Assembly: GCA_964202895.1 (NCBI GenBank)
Contig: CAXNJM010000002.1
Span: 1-64,000 of the forward strand
Reading direction: 5' to 3'
Source of the DNA: JAJTDS01 sp964202895
GTDB lineage: Bacteria > Pseudomonadota > Alphaproteobacteria > Rickettsiales > UBA1997
DNA length: 64,000 nucleotides
The translations under genes were made by a program, and so were the position numbers. This document shows positions 54,793 to 64,000 of the stretch, in pieces (the first letter of the stretch is position 1; every line of letters begins with the position of its first letter). The notes beneath the pieces are model-generated. The model made no database searches. It saw only the letters and a list, made by a program, of their open reading frames with translations, and had not been told where the DNA came from.

Positions 54793-55608
54793 TTAATTTT
54801 TGCCAAAAAGCTCATAAAGTGCTATTGCCGTTGCAACTGAAGCATTTAAACTTTCCACTTTATCACTGATTTCGATTTTCGCAAGAATGTCGCAATTTTT
54901 TTTAACTAAAGTGCGGATTCCTGAACCTTCAGATCCAACAACAAGAGCTATATTTTTATAGCCTTTAAGGTTAGAAATTTGAGTTTTTGATGTTCCTTCG
55001 AGACCAATTGACCAGTATCCTAGCTCTTTAAGTTTCTCCAATAAATTACTAAAATTAACTACCTCAAATAATTCAGCATTTTCAATTGTTCCTGCTGACG
55101 ATTTTATCATTGTGGCATTTTCTTTAGGGCTATTATGTTTTGTAAAAACTATTTTAGTTATTCCAAAGCTTATAGCACTACGAATTATTGCTCCAATATT
55201 TTGAGGATCAGATAACTGATCAAGTAATAATAAATTCGGCAATTCTTGCTCCGCCTCAGAAATTTTATAAAGTTCAGCTAATAAAGTGAACTGATCATTA
55301 ATCGGCAAGTAAGAGCAGTTGGCAATTAACCCTTGATGTAAATTATTTTTACCAACTAAATTATCGATTTTGTTAATATCGGTAATTTCTAAATTTGAAA
55401 CTAATTTATGGTAAAACTTACTATCAAGAGAATTTTTTATTTTATCAATAAATTTTTCTAAATCAATAGCTGAATTTTTGCTAACGATAATTTTATGAAT
55501 TTCTCTTTTTTGGCTCTGAATGGCTGAAAAAACTGGATGCTTTCCGTATAGCCAAAGTTCATTGGGAGAATTATTGTTCGATTTTATTTTGATTTGTTTT
55601 CTTTTCAT
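54793..55608 (-). CDS. rlmB: 23S rRNA (guanosine-2'-O-)-methyltransferase, SpoU/TrmH family
   Basis: The 271-residue protein has an N-terminal L30e-like substrate-binding domain (ELWLYGKHPVFSAIQS) and a C-terminal SPOUT knot with LLLDQLSDPQNIGAIIRSA, NIALVVGSEGSGI, and SLNASVATAIALYEL. This domain set fits RlmB, which methylates G2251 of 23S rRNA (E. coli numbering). The start overlaps the 3' end of the parvulin gene by 38 bases; no better Met is available. Confidence 0.9.
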   Translation of the reverse strand: MKRKQIKIKSNNNSPNELWLYGKHPVFSAIQSQKREIHKIIVSKNSAIDLEKFIDKIKNSLDSKFYHKLVSNLEITDINKIDNLVGKNNLHQGLIANCSYLPINDQFTLLAELYKISEAEQELPNLLLLDQLSDPQNIGAIIRSAISFGITKIVFTKHNSPKENATMIKSSAGTIENAELFEVVNFSNLLEKLKELGYWSIGLEGTSKTQISNLKGYKNIALVVGSEGSGIRTLVKKNCDILAKIEISDKVESLNASVATAIALYELFGKN

Positions 55609-56881
55609 TGTTTTTTTCTGGTAATTTTTCGTCTTTTTCTAATTTTTTATCTTCATCGTCTTTTTTCTCTTCAGTTTTTTTTATTGACTTTTTTGCTTGG
55701 TTGTTTTCTGAATTTTCAGCCTCTTCTTTTGTTTTAATGGGGTCTTCTAGTTTAGGCTCTGCTTCTTCGGGCTTTTTTTCATTTAGTGATTTAGTTTTTT
55801 CTTTTTTGATAATCTCCTTTTTATTGGTTTTTTCATTGTCAATAGCTTGATTTTCAATTGTTAGATCTTTTGATTTATCTAAAATTTCTGTTTTTATTTT
55901 TTCTTGTTTTATAATCTCATTTGTTTGTCGAAAATTTATAAAGAGTGTAGTGTTTGTGTTTTTAAGGATTCGGCGATTTATTTTTGCTATTGCTTCTGTT
56001 GCCAGCTCAATCTTGATTTTTTCTTTTATTTGCTCAATGTGGGGTATTTTTACAGAGCGGGAATCGAGTAATTTGATAATGTGCCAACCAGCACTAGTGA
56101 AAATTGGTTCAGAAATTTGATTTGGCTTCATGGTTATTAAGATTTTTAAAATTTCAATTTTAATTTGATCTTCGATTATATAGCCGTCATTTTCATTGTA
56201 AAATAATTTTGTTATTTCTGTATTTTCATGAGTTTTCGTTTTATTCGTGGAGTCATTTCGTTTTTCTGGTTTTTTTGAACTGTAATGCTGAAGTATTTCT
56301 GTGTTTAAATTTTCATTAAGGATTTTTTCGTTAATTTTTTTATAAATTTCTTCAGCCTGTTCTTTTGTTTCGAATGTTGCTTCTATAATTTTATATTCTT
56401 TTTTCCCTTCAAATTCACGACTTAAATCGAGATATTTTTGATTTGTTTTTTGTTCGTTTGCCTCATTTTTTATGGTATTTTTAATGAATGCATCTTTGAT
56501 TATTCTGTTGGTTTCTTTTTCAATTGCAAGCTTCACTTCTTTGTTTTTTGCAATATTTGATTTTTTTGCTTCTTTAATGAATTCATTTTCAAGATAAATT
56601 TCTTTAACCAAAGATTCAACGAGTTCTTTTGGCAGTTTGTCAAAATTAATTCTTTCGTAATTTTGATTATTTTTAAAATTAATAAATTCTTTTCCTAGAG
56701 CCTCAGTTATTTTATTTTGTAGATCTGATTTTAATATTTTGTAACCATTAACTTCGGCAATTATTTCTGATTGAGGGATTTTATTAACAAAATACGAAGA
56801 AATTGCAATTGAAAATATTGAAAAAATTGCAATAAGGATGATTGTTCTTCTGGCCTTTCTTCTTTTGGAGTAATTTCTCAT
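55571..56881 (-). CDS. Membrane-anchored parvulin-type peptidyl-prolyl isomerase
   Basis: The 436-residue protein has one N-terminal transmembrane segment (about residues 12-31) and a SurA/PpiD-like N-terminal domain. The parvulin domain spans about 170-310 with FTSAGWHIIKLLDSRSVKIP. The C-terminal 100 residues are low-complexity, very Lys/Glu-rich (EKKDDEDKKLEKDEKLPEK), and probably disordered. It is likely a periplasmic folding factor for exported proteins. Overlaps rlmB at its 3' end. Confidence 0.88.
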   Translation of the reverse strand: MRNYSKRRKARRTIILIAIFSIFSIAISSYFVNKIPQSEIIAEVNGYKILKSDLQNKITEALGKEFINFKNNQNYERINFDKLPKELVESLVKEIYLENEFIKEAKKSNIAKNKEVKLAIEKETNRIIKDAFIKNTIKNEANEQKTNQKYLDLSREFEGKKEYKIIEATFETKEQAEEIYKKINEKILNENLNTEILQHYSSKKPEKRNDSTNKTKTHENTEITKLFYNENDGYIIEDQIKIEILKILITMKPNQISEPIFTSAGWHIIKLLDSRSVKIPHIEQIKEKIKIELATEAIAKINRRILKNTNTTLFINFRQTNEIIKQEKIKTEILDKSKDLTIENQAIDNEKTNKKEIIKKEKTKSLNEKKPEEAEPKLEDPIKTKEEAENSENNQAKKSIKKTEEKKDDEDKKLEKDEKLPEKNNEKKTNQNKIEQ

Positions 56882-57113
56882 TTGAAATTGAACTTTTAAT
56901 AATTTGATGATTTATCTAAACATTGTGAAGTTTTTTAGCAACTTAAAATTTGAAAATAAAACTGTTTCAATTGTAAATTTGCTTTCTAAAATGTTCTATT
57001 TTGCAAATTCAGGGTTATGTAATTTTATTTTGTTAAATTCTGTAAAATAAGCATTTAAAAAACACACTCATTTCTATAAATATTTTTTATAAATACAAGT
57101 TTTTAATTAAAAA

Positions 57114-57563
57114 ATGATAAAAGTTGCTTTATTTGAGCCAGATATCGCTGGCAATGTTGGAACAATCATTCGCACTTGTGTGGGCTTTGATGTCGAGTTG
57201 CATGTTATCGAGCCTTGCGGATTTCCTTTTGATATTCAGAGAATTAAAAAATCTGCCTTAGACTATATTTTTAAAGCTAAAATTATTCGTCATCAAAATT
57301 TTGAGAGTTTTTATAATCTTGAGCTTTTAAACAAAGACTCAAGGCTTGTTTTGGCTTCAACTAAAGCCAGCATTAATTATTTGGATTTTAAATTTAATGA
57401 AAATGATATATTGATGTTTGGTAGCGAAAGTTCTGGTGTTCCGCATGAGGTTTTTAATAAATCTCATGAAAGAGTTTTTATCGCTATGAAAAATAGCCTC
57501 AGATGCTTTAATGTCGCTATTTCTTGTGGAATAATTTTAGCGAAAGCGATTTCTGAAATTTAA
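57114..57563 (+). CDS. trmL: tRNA (cytidine(34)-2'-O)-methyltransferase
   Basis: The 149-residue SPOUT enzyme methylates the wobble base of tRNA-Leu. It has FEPDIAGNVGTIIRTCVGFDVELHVIEPCGFPFD, LMFGSESSGVPHEV, and FNVAISCGIILAKA, the full family pattern for TrmL (YibK). Monocistronic, with an AT-rich gap of 148 bases before sdhA. Confidence 0.94.
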   Translation: MIKVALFEPDIAGNVGTIIRTCVGFDVELHVIEPCGFPFDIQRIKKSALDYIFKAKIIRHQNFESFYNLELLNKDSRLVLASTKASINYLDFKFNENDILMFGSESSGVPHEVFNKSHERVFIAMKNSLRCFNVAISCGIILAKAISEI

Positions 57564-57710
57564 CTTAAAATTAATTGGATAAATATCTTGATATTTTAAA
57601 AAAAATTTACTATTAATAATCTACTAATTTTTTACTAAATAAAATTTGAGTATAAAATAGATTTATTAAATATTAATTTATAAATATAATAAAAAAACGG
57701 AGTAAAATCA

Positions 57711-59504
57711 ATGGGTAAAATTGCTAATTATTCAATAATTGATCATCAATTTGATGTCTTGGTAATTGGTGCTGGCGGAGCAGGTTTAAGAGCAACTCTT
57801 GGTATGTCTTCTAAGGGGCTTTCAACCGCTTGTATTACAAAAGTTTTCCCTACCCGCTCTCATACTGTTGCGGCTCAAGGTGGTATTTCGGCTGCTCTTG
57901 GCAATATGGGAGAAGACGATTGGAGATGGCATGCTTTCGACACCATTAAAGGATCTGATTGGCTAGGTGATCAAGATGCAATTGAATATATGTGTAGCGA
58001 AGCCCCAGATGCAATAATTGAATTAGAGCATTATGGAGTGCCATTTTCGCGAACTAAAGAAGGTAAAATTTATCAAAGACCTTTCGGTGGAATGACAACA
58101 AACTACGGTGAGGGTAGTGCCGCCCAAAGAACTTGTGCTGCCGCAGATAGAACTGGTCATGCTATTCTACACACTCTTTATCAGCAATCTTTAAAGCATA
58201 ATGCAAAATTCTTCATTGAATATTTTGCTCTCGATTTAATCATGGAAAATGGAATTTGTCGTGGAGTTACTGCAATATCAATGGTTGATGGTGAAATGCA
58301 TCGCTTCAAAGCTAATTTAGTTGTTCTTGCTACTGGTGGCTACGGAAGAGCTTATTTTTCTGCTACTTCCGCTCATACCTGCACGGGAGACGGCAATGCA
58401 ATGATATTAAGAGCCGGCCTACCGTTGCAAGATATGGAATTTGTGCAATTTCATCCAACTGGAGTTTACGGTTCTGGTTGTCTAATAACTGAAGGAGCAA
58501 GAGGAGAAGGCGGTTATTTAGTAAATTCTGAAGGCGAGAGATTTATGGAAAGATATGCTCCAAATGCTAAAGATCTTGCTAGTAGGGATGTTGTTTCCCG
58601 AGCTATGACAATGGAAATTATCGCAGGAAGAGGTGTTGGGCCTAACAAAGACCACATTTATTTGCATCTTAATCACTTAGAGCCAAAAGTTCTTCACGAA
58701 AGATTACCAGGTATTTCCGAAACTGCAAAAATCTTTGCTGGCATCGATGTCACTAAACAACCTATTCCCGTTCTGCCAACTGTTCACTACAATATGGGCG
58801 GTATTCCGACTAATTTTAAAGGCGAAGTTTTAAATGTTAAAAACGGCAAGACAGAAGTAGTTGCTGGGTTGATGGCTATCGGTGAGGCGGCTTGTGTTTC
58901 TGTTCATGGTGCAAACCGCTTAGGTTCGAACTCTTTGCTTGATTTAGTCGTTTTTGGTAGGGCTGCCGCAATTCGTGCTAGTGAAATTATTAAGCCAAAT
59001 TCTTCTCATGCAGAATTTGCTAATGATGCCGGAGAAGAATCAATCGCAAGATTCGACAAAATAAGAAATAGCGATGGTTCTAGCTCTGTTGCTTCCGTCC
59101 GTTTTAAAATGCAAAAAACTATGCAAGAAAAAGCTGCGGTATTTAGAACTGAAGCAACTCTTGCTGAAGGTGTGAATCAAATGCATGATATCTTTAATCA
59201 ATTTTCTGATATAAAAATTAAAGATCGTGGTCTAATTTGGAATAGCGATTTAATTGAAGCCTTAGAGCTTGATAATCTTCGCTCTCAAGCATTGGTAACT
59301 ATAAAATCTGCTCATAACCGCAAAGAAAGTCGTGGTGCTCATGCTCGAGAAGATTACAAAGATAGAGATGATGAAAATTGGCTAAAGCACAGCATTATGT
59401 GGTGCAATGAAAATGGCGACACAAAAATCGATTATCGCGATGTTGTTTTAAAGCCAATGACTAACAATATTCAATCTTTTCCACCAAAGAAAAGAGTTTA
59501 TTAA
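57711..59504 (+). CDS. sdhA: Succinate dehydrogenase flavoprotein subunit
   Basis: Oxidises succinate to fumarate with covalent FAD and feeds electrons to ubiquinone. The FAD-attachment region is RSHTVAAQGGISAALGN; the active site includes HPTGVYGSG and the GEAACVSVHGANRLGSNSLLDL block. 597 residues, complete. Ribosome site acggag lies 8 bases upstream. sdhC and sdhD, which usually precede sdhA, are not next to it. Confidence 0.97.
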   Translation: MGKIANYSIIDHQFDVLVIGAGGAGLRATLGMSSKGLSTACITKVFPTRSHTVAAQGGISAALGNMGEDDWRWHAFDTIKGSDWLGDQDAIEYMCSEAPDAIIELEHYGVPFSRTKEGKIYQRPFGGMTTNYGEGSAAQRTCAAADRTGHAILHTLYQQSLKHNAKFFIEYFALDLIMENGICRGVTAISMVDGEMHRFKANLVVLATGGYGRAYFSATSAHTCTGDGNAMILRAGLPLQDMEFVQFHPTGVYGSGCLITEGARGEGGYLVNSEGERFMERYAPNAKDLASRDVVSRAMTMEIIAGRGVGPNKDHIYLHLNHLEPKVLHERLPGISETAKIFAGIDVTKQPIPVLPTVHYNMGGIPTNFKGEVLNVKNGKTEVVAGLMAIGEAACVSVHGANRLGSNSLLDLVVFGRAAAIRASEIIKPNSSHAEFANDAGEESIARFDKIRNSDGSSSVASVRFKMQKTMQEKAAVFRTEATLAEGVNQMHDIFNQFSDIKIKDRGLIWNSDLIEALELDNLRSQALVTIKSAHNRKESRGAHAREDYKDRDDENWLKHSIMWCNENGDTKIDYRDVVLKPMTNNIQSFPPKKRVY

Positions 59505-59585
59505 GAATTCATGTATCGTAAAATAATAAAAACAATTTTAGTTAAAAATTAATTAACATTATCAATAAATCTAAATAAATTAATT

Positions 59586-60383
59586 ATGGCAGAGTTTAAG
59601 CTTCCTAAAAATTCGCAAATTGACAAAAATGCAGGCAATTTTTATAAGGCTCCAGATGGTGCAAAAAATACCCGTATCTTTGAAATTTATCGCTACGACC
59701 CCGAAGATCTAGAAAAAAAGAACCCTCATATCGATAAATTTGAAATTGATCTTGATAATTGTGGTCCGATGATTCTTGATGCTTTAATTAAAATCAAGGG
59801 AGAGCTAGACAGCTCCCTTACTTTTCGTAGATCTTGCCGAGAAGGAATTTGCGGTTCATGCTCAATGAATATTGACGGCACTAATGGTTTAGCTTGCACT
59901 AGGGCAATTGGCGATTGCAGTAAATCTGCGGTTAAAATTTATCCTTTACCGCATATGCCTGTAATTAAAGATCTGGTTCCTGATTTAACTAATTTTTATG
60001 AGCAATACAAATCAATTGAGCCATGGTTGAAGGCTGATAAGCCAGAAGCTAGCGACAAAGAAAGGTTGCAATCTCCCGAAGAAAGAGAAAAACTAGACGG
60101 TCTTTATGAGTGTATTCTTTGTGCTTGTTGTTCAACTTCTTGCCCTAGCTATTGGTGGAACGGCGATAAATATCTTGGCCCCGCAACCTTATTGCAAGCC
60201 CAAAGATGGATAGTAGACTCCAGAGACGAAGCAACCGACGAAAGGCTTGATGCTCTTGAAGATTCCTTTAAATTATATCGTTGCCATACTATCATGAATT
60301 GTGCTAGTGCTTGCCCCAAAGGCTTAAACCCGGCAAAAGCAATTGGTAAAATTAAGCAGGCTATTGCCAGCAAAAAAGCTTAA
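59586..60383 (+). CDS. sdhB: Succinate dehydrogenase iron-sulfur subunit
   Basis: Carries three Fe-S clusters between SdhA and the membrane anchor. Cys motifs for [2Fe-2S] (SCREGICGSCSMNIDG), [4Fe-4S] (CILCACCSTSCPS), and [3Fe-4S] (CHTIMNCASACPKGLNP) are complete. 265 residues. Lies 81 bases after sdhA in the same direction. Confidence 0.97.
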   Translation: MAEFKLPKNSQIDKNAGNFYKAPDGAKNTRIFEIYRYDPEDLEKKNPHIDKFEIDLDNCGPMILDALIKIKGELDSSLTFRRSCREGICGSCSMNIDGTNGLACTRAIGDCSKSAVKIYPLPHMPVIKDLVPDLTNFYEQYKSIEPWLKADKPEASDKERLQSPEEREKLDGLYECILCACCSTSCPSYWWNGDKYLGPATLLQAQRWIVDSRDEATDERLDALEDSFKLYRCHTIMNCASACPKGLNPAKAIGKIKQAIASKKA

Positions 60384-60559
60384 CTCAATCATTAGCTTAC
60401 TTAGTCATATAATAGGTTAAAAATTCTTTAAAGAATGATGTAGTTTTTTGTTAACTTTTTTGTTTGCTGAATAAAAACCCCAATATCGTTGATGCAAAGA
60501 TATAAATCTTTTATTTCCTGATTTTAATAAGGTTAGATAATTTTAATAATTTTTTAAAA

Positions 60560-61426
60560 ATGGATAAGAAAATTTTGTTTTTAGGATGCGGTAAGATGGG
60601 CTCCATATTGCTTGCAAACCTAGTTGAAATCAGTAAAATCAAGCCTCAACAAATTGCGGTTATAAAAAATAATTGCGATAAGGTAATTTTTAGTCATAAA
60701 AAAAGTTGGCATGATGATTTATTGATTATTGATGATTCTAGCGATTTCCCCTCTGATTATTGTGCCGATATAATATTTATATCTGTTAAGCCTCAAGATG
60801 CAATATTAGCAACTTCTAAATTGTTAAACCGCAAAATTACTAGTGAAAACACAATATTTATTTCTATTCTTGCTGGCAAAACAATAAATTTTCTAGAAGA
60901 AATTTTTAAGCAATTTATTGTTGAGCCTAAAATTGTTAGAACGATGCCTAATTTGCCAATTAAACAGGGTAAAGGAATTTTTGCTTATAAAATGAATAAA
61001 AATCTCCAGCAAAATGATATTACCTATTTAGAATCAATATTTTCAAGCTTTGGAGAATTGTTATTATTAGAAAATGAAGAGCTTTTTAATGTGGTAACGG
61101 CGATTTTTGGCTCTGGTCCTGCCTATATTTTTCTATTACAAGAAATATTGGTAAATATTGCTACAAAAAATGGCATTAAAGAAGAGCAGGCTGTAAGGCT
61201 GGTTAATCATTTATTTTTTGGTAGCTCGTTAATGGTTGAAAAATATATTGCTGATGATGCAAAATTGAATTTGCAGTCTTTAATTGAATTGAGAGAGCAA
61301 GTAACTTCTAAAAAAGGAACCACGGAATCGGCAATTGCAATTTTAACTCAAGATAATCAATTGAATAATATTTTTATTGAAGCGATAGATTCAGCAATTG
61401 CAAGGTCTAAAGAATTATCATCGTAA
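60560..61426 (+). CDS. proC: Pyrroline-5-carboxylate reductase
   Basis: Final step of proline synthesis. N-terminal Rossmann motif FLGCGKMGSILLANL, then SVKPQD, RTMPNLPIKQGKG, and the C-terminal signature LREQVTSKKGTTESAI. The 288-residue length is slightly above the usual 270. It is 15 bases before dapF in the same direction. Confidence 0.94.
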   Translation: MDKKILFLGCGKMGSILLANLVEISKIKPQQIAVIKNNCDKVIFSHKKSWHDDLLIIDDSSDFPSDYCADIIFISVKPQDAILATSKLLNRKITSENTIFISILAGKTINFLEEIFKQFIVEPKIVRTMPNLPIKQGKGIFAYKMNKNLQQNDITYLESIFSSFGELLLLENEELFNVVTAIFGSGPAYIFLLQEILVNIATKNGIKEEQAVRLVNHLFFGSSLMVEKYIADDAKLNLQSLIELREQVTSKKGTTESAIAILTQDNQLNNIFIEAIDSAIARSKELSS

Positions 61427-61441
61427 TTTAAAAACATCGAT

Positions 61442-62317
61442 ATGTTAGAATTTATTAAAATGAATGCTTCGGGCAATGATTTTATCATCATTGATGCTAG
61501 AAAAATTGATATTTCAATTAATAGCGAGCAGATTGCTTTTTTTTCTAAGAGGCAAAATATCGGTTGCGACCAGTTTATTGTTATTCGTAGCCCTGATTTA
61601 GCATTGAGCAAGTTGGCAATTAATGAAGGTGCATTGGCAAAAAATAATATTATCATTTTTATGGAAATATATAATGCTGATGGTTCTGAAGCAAGAGCCT
61701 GTGGCAATGCTACTCGTGCAGTTGCTGGTTTGCTGTTTGAAGAAACTAAAAAAGATGCTTTTTCAATTGCTACAATTGCAGGGATCATCAAATGCAACCT
61801 CAGAGATAACAAAAAAATCGCCGTAGAATTAGCAATTCCAACCTTTGCTAATGCGGATATACCGCTAGTTGAGAATTTTAATAATCAAATAATTGATTCA
61901 CAAAATATTAATTTATTTGGTCGTAAATTCTTTGTTTTATCAGTTGGCAACCCTCATCTAGTAACTTTCATTGATAAATCAATAGAGGATGAAGAGTTTT
62001 TTAGAATTTCTCCATTAATTGAAAATCATCAATATTTTCCTCAAAAAATTAATGTTGAATTTGCCAAAATTATTGATGATTGCAATATTGATGTAAGGGT
62101 ATGGGAAAGAGGTTGCGGTGAAACTCTTGCTTGTGGCAGTGGTGCTTGTGCGGTGGCTATTTCAGCGATTAAACATAATTTAGTTAGTAGTAAAAAATTA
62201 TTACTACATTTTAAGGGTGGCGATATTGAAGTTTGTTGGAATAATGATATAAAAGATGCTCCTGTAGTAATGGTTGGCGATTATTACAAAATATTTTATG
62301 GAAAAATTATTATTTGA
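61442..62317 (+). CDS. dapF: Diaminopimelate epimerase
   Basis: Converts LL- to meso-diaminopimelate for peptidoglycan and lysine. The catalytic Cys pair lies in RACGNATRAVAGL and GCGETLACGSGACAVA; the start is FIKMNASGNDFIIIDAR. 291 residues. Its stop overlaps the 3' end of convergent cstA by 8 bases. Its presence shows that the cell makes peptidoglycan precursors. Confidence 0.96.
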   Translation: MLEFIKMNASGNDFIIIDARKIDISINSEQIAFFSKRQNIGCDQFIVIRSPDLALSKLAINEGALAKNNIIIFMEIYNADGSEARACGNATRAVAGLLFEETKKDAFSIATIAGIIKCNLRDNKKIAVELAIPTFANADIPLVENFNNQIIDSQNINLFGRKFFVLSVGNPHLVTFIDKSIEDEEFFRISPLIENHQYFPQKINVEFAKIIDDCNIDVRVWERGCGETLACGSGACAVAISAIKHNLVSSKKLLLHFKGGDIEVCWNNDIKDAPVVMVGDYYKIFYGKIII

Positions 62318-63999
62318 TATTAATTCTTTTTAATTTTATTAATTGGCGGGTGGTTTCAAATAATATTACTAATAGTGCTGAGAAAAAAATAAGTGCTATC
62401 GAGCCAACTAGCCGTTGATTAAAAATTATTTGTAAGGCTTCCTGAATTTTTTCTTCTCCAATAATCTGATTTTGATTAATTTTTTCTTGCAGATGATTAG
62501 CGAGAGCAAAGAAGCTGATTTTATGATTGTCGGAAAAAGTTTTTTGCCAGAGAGTGCTAGAAATTGTTATGGTTAGGAATATTAATGGTATCGCGGTAAT
62601 TAAAAAATAGGGTTTTTTGTGCTTTTTAGCGATAATGGTAGTTGCAAGAGCAAGGGCAATTACTGCTAATATTTGATTAGAAATACCAAATAAAGGCCAC
62701 AATATGTTGATGCCTCCATTTGGGTCAATAACCCCTAAATATAAAAAATATCCCCAACAGCTGACAATTATAAGGCTGGTAAATATTGTAGATAAGTGGT
62801 GTATGAATTGTGATTTTTTTGCATTCGGATGTTTATTGTTTAATCCTAATTTTTTGTTGATATTGGATAGCAGGTCTTGAAGCATGAATCTTGCGACTCG
62901 AGTTCCTGCATCGAGAGTAGTGAGAATAAATATCGCTTCAAACATAATTGCAAAGTGATACCAAATTGCAGTAAGGTTAGAGCTGCCTCCAAAGCCTTTG
63001 CTGAAAATATTTGCCATACCTACGGCTAAAGACGGCGCTCCTCCAGTTCTGTCGAATAAAGAGGTTTCGCCCATTTTTTTAGCAAGATTATCCATTTCTT
63101 CGCTTGATACTGCAAAGCCCCAGCTGTTAATTGTAGTGACGGCATTGTTGATATCATTGCCAAAGTTTGCTAAGGGTGAATTTATTGCAAAATAGACTCC
63201 CGGCTCAAGAATCGAGGCACAAATTACTGCCATTATTGCCACCATTGATTCAATGAGCATACTGCCATAACCAACCATTCTTACATCACTCTCATTGCTA
63301 ATAATTTTTGAGGTTGTGCCTGATGCCACTAGGCTATGAAAGCCTGAAATTGCACCGCAGGCGATGGTGATAAATAGAAATGGAAAGATTTTGCCACTAA
63401 AAATTGGTCCACTGCCATCAATAAATTGTGTAATTGCGGGCATTTGTAGATGTGGTTGAAAAATTAATAATGCTAATGCCAGTAAAATTAAAGTGCCAAT
63501 TTTTAAGAAAGAGGAGAGATAGTCTCTTGGTGCGAGTAGTAGCCAAATTGGCATTGCGGAAGCAAAAAAACCGTAAATAATGATTGAAATTGCTAAAAAT
63601 TTGCCATTATGGTCAAAAATTTGTGCTAAAGCAGGGTTTTCGTTGATCCATTTTCCACCGATGGTTGCAAGTAAAAATAAGGCTATTCCTATAAGGCTTG
63701 CCTCTAAAACCTTTGCTGGTCTTAAATAAAACATATAAAGCCCTATAAACATTGCAATTGGAATAGTCGCCGATACGGTAAAGGTTCCCCATGGGCTATG
63801 CATTAAAGCCTTAACTACAATTAGCCCCAATACTGCAATCAAAATAATAATAATTGAAAGAGTGGTAAAAAGAGCGATGAAGCCAGCGAGTGGGCTAATT
63901 TCATCTTTTATCATTTGTCCGAGGCTTTTGCCATCTCTTCTAACCGAGGCGAATAAAATTATCATATCTTGAACTGCTCCGCCGATTACCGCCCCAATC
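62310..63999 (-). CDS. cstA: CstA-type carbon-starvation / pyruvate transporter (5' partial)
   Basis: A polytopic inner-membrane transporter of the CstA family (peptide or pyruvate uptake). The frame is open to the right edge, reading IGAVIGGAVQDMIILFASVRRDGKSLGQM, so the N-terminal part lies outside. There are about 13 hydrophobic segments; conserved bits include ISGFHSLVASGTTSK, ESDVRMVGYGSMLIES and WPLFGISNQILA. The C-terminal 120 residues contain a further pair of membrane segments. Confidence 0.95.
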   Translation of the reverse strand, partial: IGAVIGGAVQDMIILFASVRRDGKSLGQMIKDEISPLAGFIALFTTLSIIIILIAVLGLIVVKALMHSPWGTFTVSATIPIAMFIGLYMFYLRPAKVLEASLIGIALFLLATIGGKWINENPALAQIFDHNGKFLAISIIIYGFFASAMPIWLLLAPRDYLSSFLKIGTLILLALALLIFQPHLQMPAITQFIDGSGPIFSGKIFPFLFITIACGAISGFHSLVASGTTSKIISNESDVRMVGYGSMLIESMVAIMAVICASILEPGVYFAINSPLANFGNDINNAVTTINSWGFAVSSEEMDNLAKKMGETSLFDRTGGAPSLAVGMANIFSKGFGGSSNLTAIWYHFAIMFEAIFILTTLDAGTRVARFMLQDLLSNINKKLGLNNKHPNAKKSQFIHHLSTIFTSLIIVSCWGYFLYLGVIDPNGGINILWPLFGISNQILAVIALALATTIIAKKHKKPYFLITAIPLIFLTITISSTLWQKTFSDNHKISFFALANHLQEKINQNQIIGEEKIQEALQIIFNQRLVGSIALIFFSALLVILFETTRQLIKLKRINIK

Positions 64000-64000
64000 A

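Overview
The window is AT-rich, and its gene content fits an alphaproteobacterium, most likely of the Rickettsiales or a similar host-associated lineage. Pointers are a VirB6/TrbL type IV secretion protein with a Cys-rich extracytoplasmic part, CcmE and a Cox11-like protein, a gene for the alphaproteobacterial/mitochondrial NDUFS4-type complex I subunit, RpoH, gshA of the ATP-grasp-like type, and many short GC-rich palindromic repeats, some of which run into reading frames. Placement is inference: no rRNA or species-specific gene is present. The genome seems larger than a minimal Rickettsia, since ilvC, speB, dapF, proC, glmU and a polysaccharide acyltransferase pair are present.

Layout. 1-8.5 kb: virB6 tail, gpmI-ccmE, cox11-like, priA, repeats, fumC with an extra internal segment. 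8.5-14 kb: an Mrr-type nuclease, then a C5-methyltransferase/restriction nuclease pair. The pair lies between two direct copies of the last 364 bp of selO and two inverted copies of a GC-rich palindrome, and its nuclease gene is frameshifted at an A7 run. 12.4-21.6 kb: a redox-defence region (selO, secreted MsrB-MsrA fusion, renalase-like flavoprotein, OvoA-like sulfoxide synthase without its methyltransferase domain, DUF2256, DUF3429, secreted glutathione peroxidase, DUF2237), followed by a MerT/MerP-like metal module and a stomatin fused in frame to an exported protein. 23.8-30.9 kb: a type I restriction-modification operon (hsdM-rhuM-hsdS-hsdR) with a frameshifted hsdR. 30.9-36 kb: a decayed accessory zone with a truncated RhuM gene, an hsdR scrap, several dispersed repeats, two tRNAs, pgsA, a truncated ileS and an MNT/HEPN remnant. 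36-64 kb: mostly housekeeping genes (hemB, rnj, ppa, yggS, an MBOAT/SGNH pair, fabG, speB, a sensor kinase, a porin-like gene, gshA, a complex I subunit, glmU, ilvC, ribE, rpoH, rlmB, a parvulin, trmL, sdhAB, proC, dapF, cstA).

The most unusual parts are the restriction-modification insertion into selO with long target duplication, the redox/photo-oxidative gene island with its methyltransferase-less OvoA, the loss of the 3' half of ileS at a recombination junction, the stomatin/export-protein fusion, and the dispersed repeat family that supplies the 3' end of hsdS. I did not identify a completely new multi-gene system with confidence; the redox island, with an unrecognised gene divergent from the OvoA gene, is the best candidate.
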